DNA of 9,722 nt from an uncultured bacterium. Lineage in GTDB: Bacteria > Actinomycetota > Thermoleophilia > BMS3ABIN01. Numbering within the stretch: the stretch's first letter is position 1; every line of letters begins with the position of its first letter. Made by a program: the position numbers and the translations under genes. Shown piece after piece: positions 7,137-9,722 of this stretch. The stretch is taken from NCBI GenBank assembly GCA_913009925.1, contig CAJVWY010000033.1, forward strand, positions 1-9,722. Reading direction: 5' to 3'. Under the pieces are notes generated by a model, which saw nothing but the letters and a program-made list of their open reading frames with translations, ran no database searches and was not told where the DNA came from.

Positions 7137-7159
7137 AATACGCAGGGAAACTTTATTCC

Positions 7160-7828
7160 ATGGAAAGAAAACGAGAGCCGGAACTTATGGTGGAAGACGC
7201 TCAGGCACGCGCCTACGCCGAAGCGGATTTCAATGATCCCCACGATGGGTATGTAGCGCTGTTCAAAGAGGCCTTCGGCGACAGGGAGATTAGCGGCCAT
7301 GTGCTGGACCTGGGTTGCGGTCCGGGGGATATCACCTTCCGCTTCGCCCGTGCCTTCCCCCACTGCACTGTCCATGGCGTCGACGGCTCGGAGGCGATGC
7401 TCGGTTTCGGACGGCGGGAGTTGTCCGCTTCGCCCGAACTGCGGGACAATGTCGAGCTTTTCACTGGCATGGTGCCCGGCGCGGAACTGCCCCGGGAACA
7501 GTACGACGCCGTCATCAGCAACAGTCTGCTCCATCACCTGCCGCGGCCTGCCGTACTCTGGGACGAGGTCAAACGCCGGGGGAAACCGGGGGCACCGGTC
7601 TTCATCATGGACCTGCGCCGGCCCGGCAGCCGCGAGTACGCCCGCCTGCTGGTTGACCGCCATGCCGGCGGTGAGCCGGAGATACTGCGCCGCGATTTCT
7701 ACAATTCCCTGCTGGCAGCTTTCCGGGTTGACGAGGTGCGCAAGCAGCTGGAGAAAGCCGGTCTGGACGCATTTACGGTAAAGGAAACGAACAACCGGCA
7801 CCTCACCATATCCGGCCTGCTGCCCTGA
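7160..7828 (+). CDS. Class I SAM-dependent methyltransferase
   Basis: A 222-residue Rossmann-fold methyltransferase. Motif I is VLDLGCGPGD (48-57), the acidic end of strand 2 is in GVDGSEAM (73-80), and ISNSLLHHL (119-127) is the post-motif region typical of the Methyltransf_11/25 group that acts on small molecules. The C-terminal part (about 165-222) ends on a beta strand, LTISGLLP. The ATG at 7160 has AGGGA 11 bases upstream; an alternative ATG at residue 10 follows GGAAC. The substrate is unknown. It sits 23 bases after the Cdd1-like gene on the same strand and could be in one transcript with the exporter. Confidence 0.83.
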   Translation: MERKREPELMVEDAQARAYAEADFNDPHDGYVALFKEAFGDREISGHVLDLGCGPGDITFRFARAFPHCTVHGVDGSEAMLGFGRRELSASPELRDNVELFTGMVPGAELPREQYDAVISNSLLHHLPRPAVLWDEVKRRGKPGAPVFIMDLRRPGSREYARLLVDRHAGGEPEILRRDFYNSLLAAFRVDEVRKQLEKAGLDAFTVKETNNRHLTISGLLP

Positions 7829-7920
7829 GCAGGGCTCGGGAACCTTTATTCATGAATCCGCAGGCGGCCGCCATCGTCTAACAGTCAGTCATGGCAAACA
7901 AAAGAGCAAAGGAGTATGAG

Positions 7921-8325
7921 ATGGCGGACGTGATAGGTACAGAGATTCACCTGGACGGCAGCTTCGAAGAGGCGGTGGATAAGGTAAAGAGCGCGCTGAA
8001 GGAGCAGGGGTTCGGGGTGCTTACCAGCATCGATGTCAAGGAGGCCTTCAAGGAGAAGATAGGGAAGGACTTCCGGCCCTACGTCATCCTGGGGGCATGC
8101 AATCCCCGGCTGGCCTACACGGCTCTGAGTGAGGTTCCGGAGGTGGGGCTGATGCTTCCCTGCAACGTGACCGTGGAGGCCGGCAGTGGCGGCGGCGTTA
8201 CCGTGCGTATCATCGATCCCCGGATGATGCTGGGCACCGCCGGCATCGACGATAACGAGGTGATGGCATCGATGGCCGCCGAGGCCGGAGAGCTGCTGGG
8301 GCGGGTCGCCGACGCCCTGCGGTGA
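7921..8325 (+). CDS. DUF302 family protein
   Basis: A 134-residue soluble protein of the DUF302 family, whose molecular function is not established. Hallmarks are FGVLTSIDVK (31-40), LGACNPRLAYTAL (57-69) and LMLPCNVTVE (77-86), with conserved cysteines 60 and 81, then VRIIDPRMML (95-104). I start at 7921 because AAAGGAG lies 6 bases upstream; an upstream in-frame ATG at 7891 would add ten residues but lacks a ribosome site. The next gene begins 15 bases after its stop, suggesting shared transcription. In other genomes DUF302 proteins often occur near redox or metal-stress genes, which is background knowledge and does not show the role here. Confidence 0.87.
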   Translation: MADVIGTEIHLDGSFEEAVDKVKSALKEQGFGVLTSIDVKEAFKEKIGKDFRPYVILGACNPRLAYTALSEVPEVGLMLPCNVTVEAGSGGGVTVRIIDPRMMLGTAGIDDNEVMASMAAEAGELLGRVADALR

Positions 8326-8340
8326 TGGAGGCTCTACACC

Positions 8341-8949
8341 ATGAGCGAACATGACGATCCGGACAGATGGGAGCGAATGTATCGCGAACAGGACGTGACG
8401 ACCATGTCCTGGTACACTCCGTCGCTGGACCCTGACTTCGAACATGCGCTGGCGGACCTGGGCATGGAATCCGGCAGCATTCTCGACCTGTGCACCGGAC
8501 CCGGGACGCAGGCGCTGGCACTGGCCGAGCGCGGTATGGATGTCACCGCCACGGACATCTCCGCGGCCGCCGTGGAGAAGGCGGCGGCACTGGCGGCGGA
8601 GCGGGGCCTCAAGGTAACCTTTCTCCAGAACGACATCCTCCACAACAGGCTGGACCGGCGGTTCGATCTCATCCTGGACCGCGGCTGCTTCCATGTATTT
8701 CCGCCGGAGCAGCGGGATGGATACGTGAGAACCGTGGCCGGCCTCCTTGCCCCCGGCGGCTATCTGCTGCTCAAATGTTACAGCTACAAGGAGAAGCGCA
8801 AGGAAGGCCCTTTCCGCCTGCATCCTGGGGAGATCAGGGAACGCTTCAGCGCGGAGTTCGACGTGGTCTCCATCCGGGAGAGCACTTTCAGGGGCGGCAG
8901 GCACCGGAAGCCTCCCATCGCTCTCTTCTGCGTAATGAGGAAACGCTGA
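8341..8949 (+). CDS. Class I SAM-dependent methyltransferase, TPMT/TehB-like
   Basis: A 202-residue methyltransferase. The N-terminal DRWERMYREQD and TMSWYTPSLD (about 8-30) resemble the lid region seen in thiopurine/tellurite methyltransferase relatives. Motif I is ILDLCTGPGTQAL (47-59), ATDIS (70-74) ends strand 2, NDI (97-99) is the adenine-side motif, and LILDRGCFHVF (110-120) is the distinctive segment of this subgroup. LLAPGGYLLLKCYS (135-148) is the usual strand after the last helix. GGAGG lies 9 bases before the ATG at 8341. The substrate is unknown; relatives methylate thiols, selenium or tellurium compounds, so a thiol role is only a suggestion. It follows the DUF302 gene by 15 bases, probably in one operon. 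Confidence 0.82.
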   Translation: MSEHDDPDRWERMYREQDVTTMSWYTPSLDPDFEHALADLGMESGSILDLCTGPGTQALALAERGMDVTATDISAAAVEKAAALAAERGLKVTFLQNDILHNRLDRRFDLILDRGCFHVFPPEQRDGYVRTVAGLLAPGGYLLLKCYSYKEKRKEGPFRLHPGEIRERFSAEFDVVSIRESTFRGGRHRKPPIALFCVMRKR

Positions 8950-8955
8950 TGACGT

Positions 8956-8976
8956 GCGGGTACAATACCCCGCTTT
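8956..8976 (+). terminator. Weak hairpin after the second methyltransferase
   Basis: GCGGGT (8956-8961) pairs with ACCCCGC (8967-8973), with one bulged C, around a 5-base loop, and is followed by only TTT. It begins just after the methyltransferase stop, where a terminator would be expected, but the T run is too short for a firm call. Confidence 0.3.
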
Positions 8977-9042
8977 GCAGGTAATCGTGGGTCTGGGCGG
9001 GCGTCGAGCTTCACCGGTCTTTGTGGTATAGTGCCTCCTGAA

Positions 9043-9722
9043 ATGGCAGAAATGCTCTCAAACGCCTGGGACACCACCAGCAACTGGATAATCGAACACG
9101 GCATCGTCATCCTGGCCGTACTGGTTATCGCTATCCTGTTGCAACTCGTCGGCAAGAGATTAATCGCCAAATCCATCAATAAGGCCGTCGCCATTGATTC
9201 TCTGCTGCCCATGGAAACGGGGATCGAGAGCAAGCGGCAGGAGACGCTCGTACGCATCTTCGGCGGTCTGTTCACCATCGTGCTGTGGGTGGTGGTGTTG
9301 ATGATGGTGCTGTCCGAGGTAGGCATCGCCATCGGTCCCATGCTGGCGGCCGCCGGTGTCGCCGGCCTGGCGGTAGGTTTCGGCGGACAGTATCTCATCC
9401 ATGACCTGATCACCGGCACCTTCATCATCATGGAGAACCAGTACCGCGTTGGCGATCTCATCTGCATCGAAAATGTTTGCGGCCAGGTCGAGGACATCAC
9501 CCTGAGGAAGACCACGCTAAGGGATATGGATGGAGTCGTCCACCATATTCCCCACAGTGAGGTGAAGATCGTAGCCAACCGCTCCAAGAGCTACTCCAAG
9601 GCCAGCATCGAGCTGGGTATCTCCTATAACGAGGACGTGGAGCGGGCCGCCGCAGTAATCGACCGGGTTGGGCAGGAGATGGCGCAGGACCCGGAGTGGG
9701 AAGAACAGCTCATCGACCCGCC
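9043..9722 (+). CDS. MscS-family mechanosensitive channel, 3' end beyond window edge
   Basis: The frame from the ATG at 9043 stays open for 226 codons to the edge. The protein has a hydrophobic segment at about 21-36, a second at 70-90, and a Gly/Ala-rich pore helix (98-116, PMLAAAGVAGLAVGFGGQ) followed by the DLITGTFIIMENQYRVGDLI stretch typical of the MscS beta domain entrance. RDMDGVVHHIPHSEV (160-174) is the conserved beta-domain motif, with His171 where most relatives have Asn. The layout fits a small MscS-like channel that opens on membrane tension to release solutes. The start is uncertain: an in-frame GTG lies 4 codons upstream and neither has a good ribosome site, while a TATAGT hexamer (9027-9032) just upstream could make a near-leaderless message. 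It is separated from the preceding gene by 93 bases holding the weak hairpin, so it is probably its own unit. Confidence 0.9.
   Translation, partial: MAEMLSNAWDTTSNWIIEHGIVILAVLVIAILLQLVGKRLIAKSINKAVAIDSLLPMETGIESKRQETLVRIFGGLFTIVLWVVVLMMVLSEVGIAIGPMLAAAGVAGLAVGFGGQYLIHDLITGTFIIMENQYRVGDLICIENVCGQVEDITLRKTTLRDMDGVVHHIPHSEVKIVANRSKSYSKASIELGISYNEDVERAAAVIDRVGQEMAQDPEWEEQLIDP

Noticed and set aside
7822..7835. GCCCT-GAGC-AGGGC hairpin at the end of the first methyltransferase as a terminator
   Set aside because: The stem has only five pairs, includes the stop codon, and is not followed by a T run.
7848..7857. Perfect 10-base palindrome ATTCATGAAT before the DUF302 gene
   Set aside because: It is short and single, with no promoter elements placed around it; it is likely chance, though it could be a half-noticed operator.
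6842..8904. Two minus-strand open frames (about 319 and 339 codons) opposite the Cdd1-like, methyltransferase and DUF302 genes
   Set aside because: They are antisense to genes with clear family motifs and ribosome sites, and their translations show no recognisable domain.

Overview
The window appears to come from the chromosome of a GC-rich bacterium that is probably anaerobic. The lineage cannot be fixed from this sequence. Coding is dense, genes sit on both strands, and both genes flanking the central divergent region appear to start with TTG. There are no rRNA or tRNA genes, CRISPR arrays or insertion sequences, and no gene-free stretch longer than about 130 bases.

The left half (about 1-5050, minus strand) holds the main discovery. 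A 1140-residue protein joins an N-terminal [4Fe-4S]/bis-pterin (molybdenum or tungsten) oxidoreductase of the DMSO-reductase superfamily to a complete C-terminal NifS/IscS-type cysteine desulfurase. Directly downstream is egtD, the histidine N-alpha-trimethyltransferase of ergothioneine synthesis. This architecture and partner match the metallopterin-dependent ergothioneine synthase (MES) described from Caldithrix abyssi. The predicted two-gene route is: EgtD makes trimethylhistidine (hercynine), and the fusion enzyme moves sulfur from cysteine to its imidazole C2 without O2. No EgtB, EgtC, EgtE or EanB-like rhodanese is present. A cysteine-rich lipoprotein gene, cut by the window edge, follows egtD by 23 bases.

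The right half (about 5179-9722, plus strand) starts divergently from the synthase gene. It encodes a 14-helix DHA2 (EmrB/QacA-type) MFS exporter, translationally overlapped by a small Cdd1-like helix-hairpin-helix protein. Then come a class I SAM methyltransferase, a DUF302 protein, a second SAM methyltransferase with a TPMT/TehB-like look, and the start of an MscS-family mechanosensitive channel. The 131-base divergent region contains an AT-rich tract and a nested inverted repeat over a TATGAT hexamer, a plausible operator coordinating the exporter with the ergothioneine genes.

How the genes may work together: the synthase plus EgtD make the thiol-histidine, and the divergent exporter is a candidate for moving it or a related compound. 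The methyltransferases, DUF302 and Cdd1-like proteins could be accessory or unrelated; their link rests on position alone.
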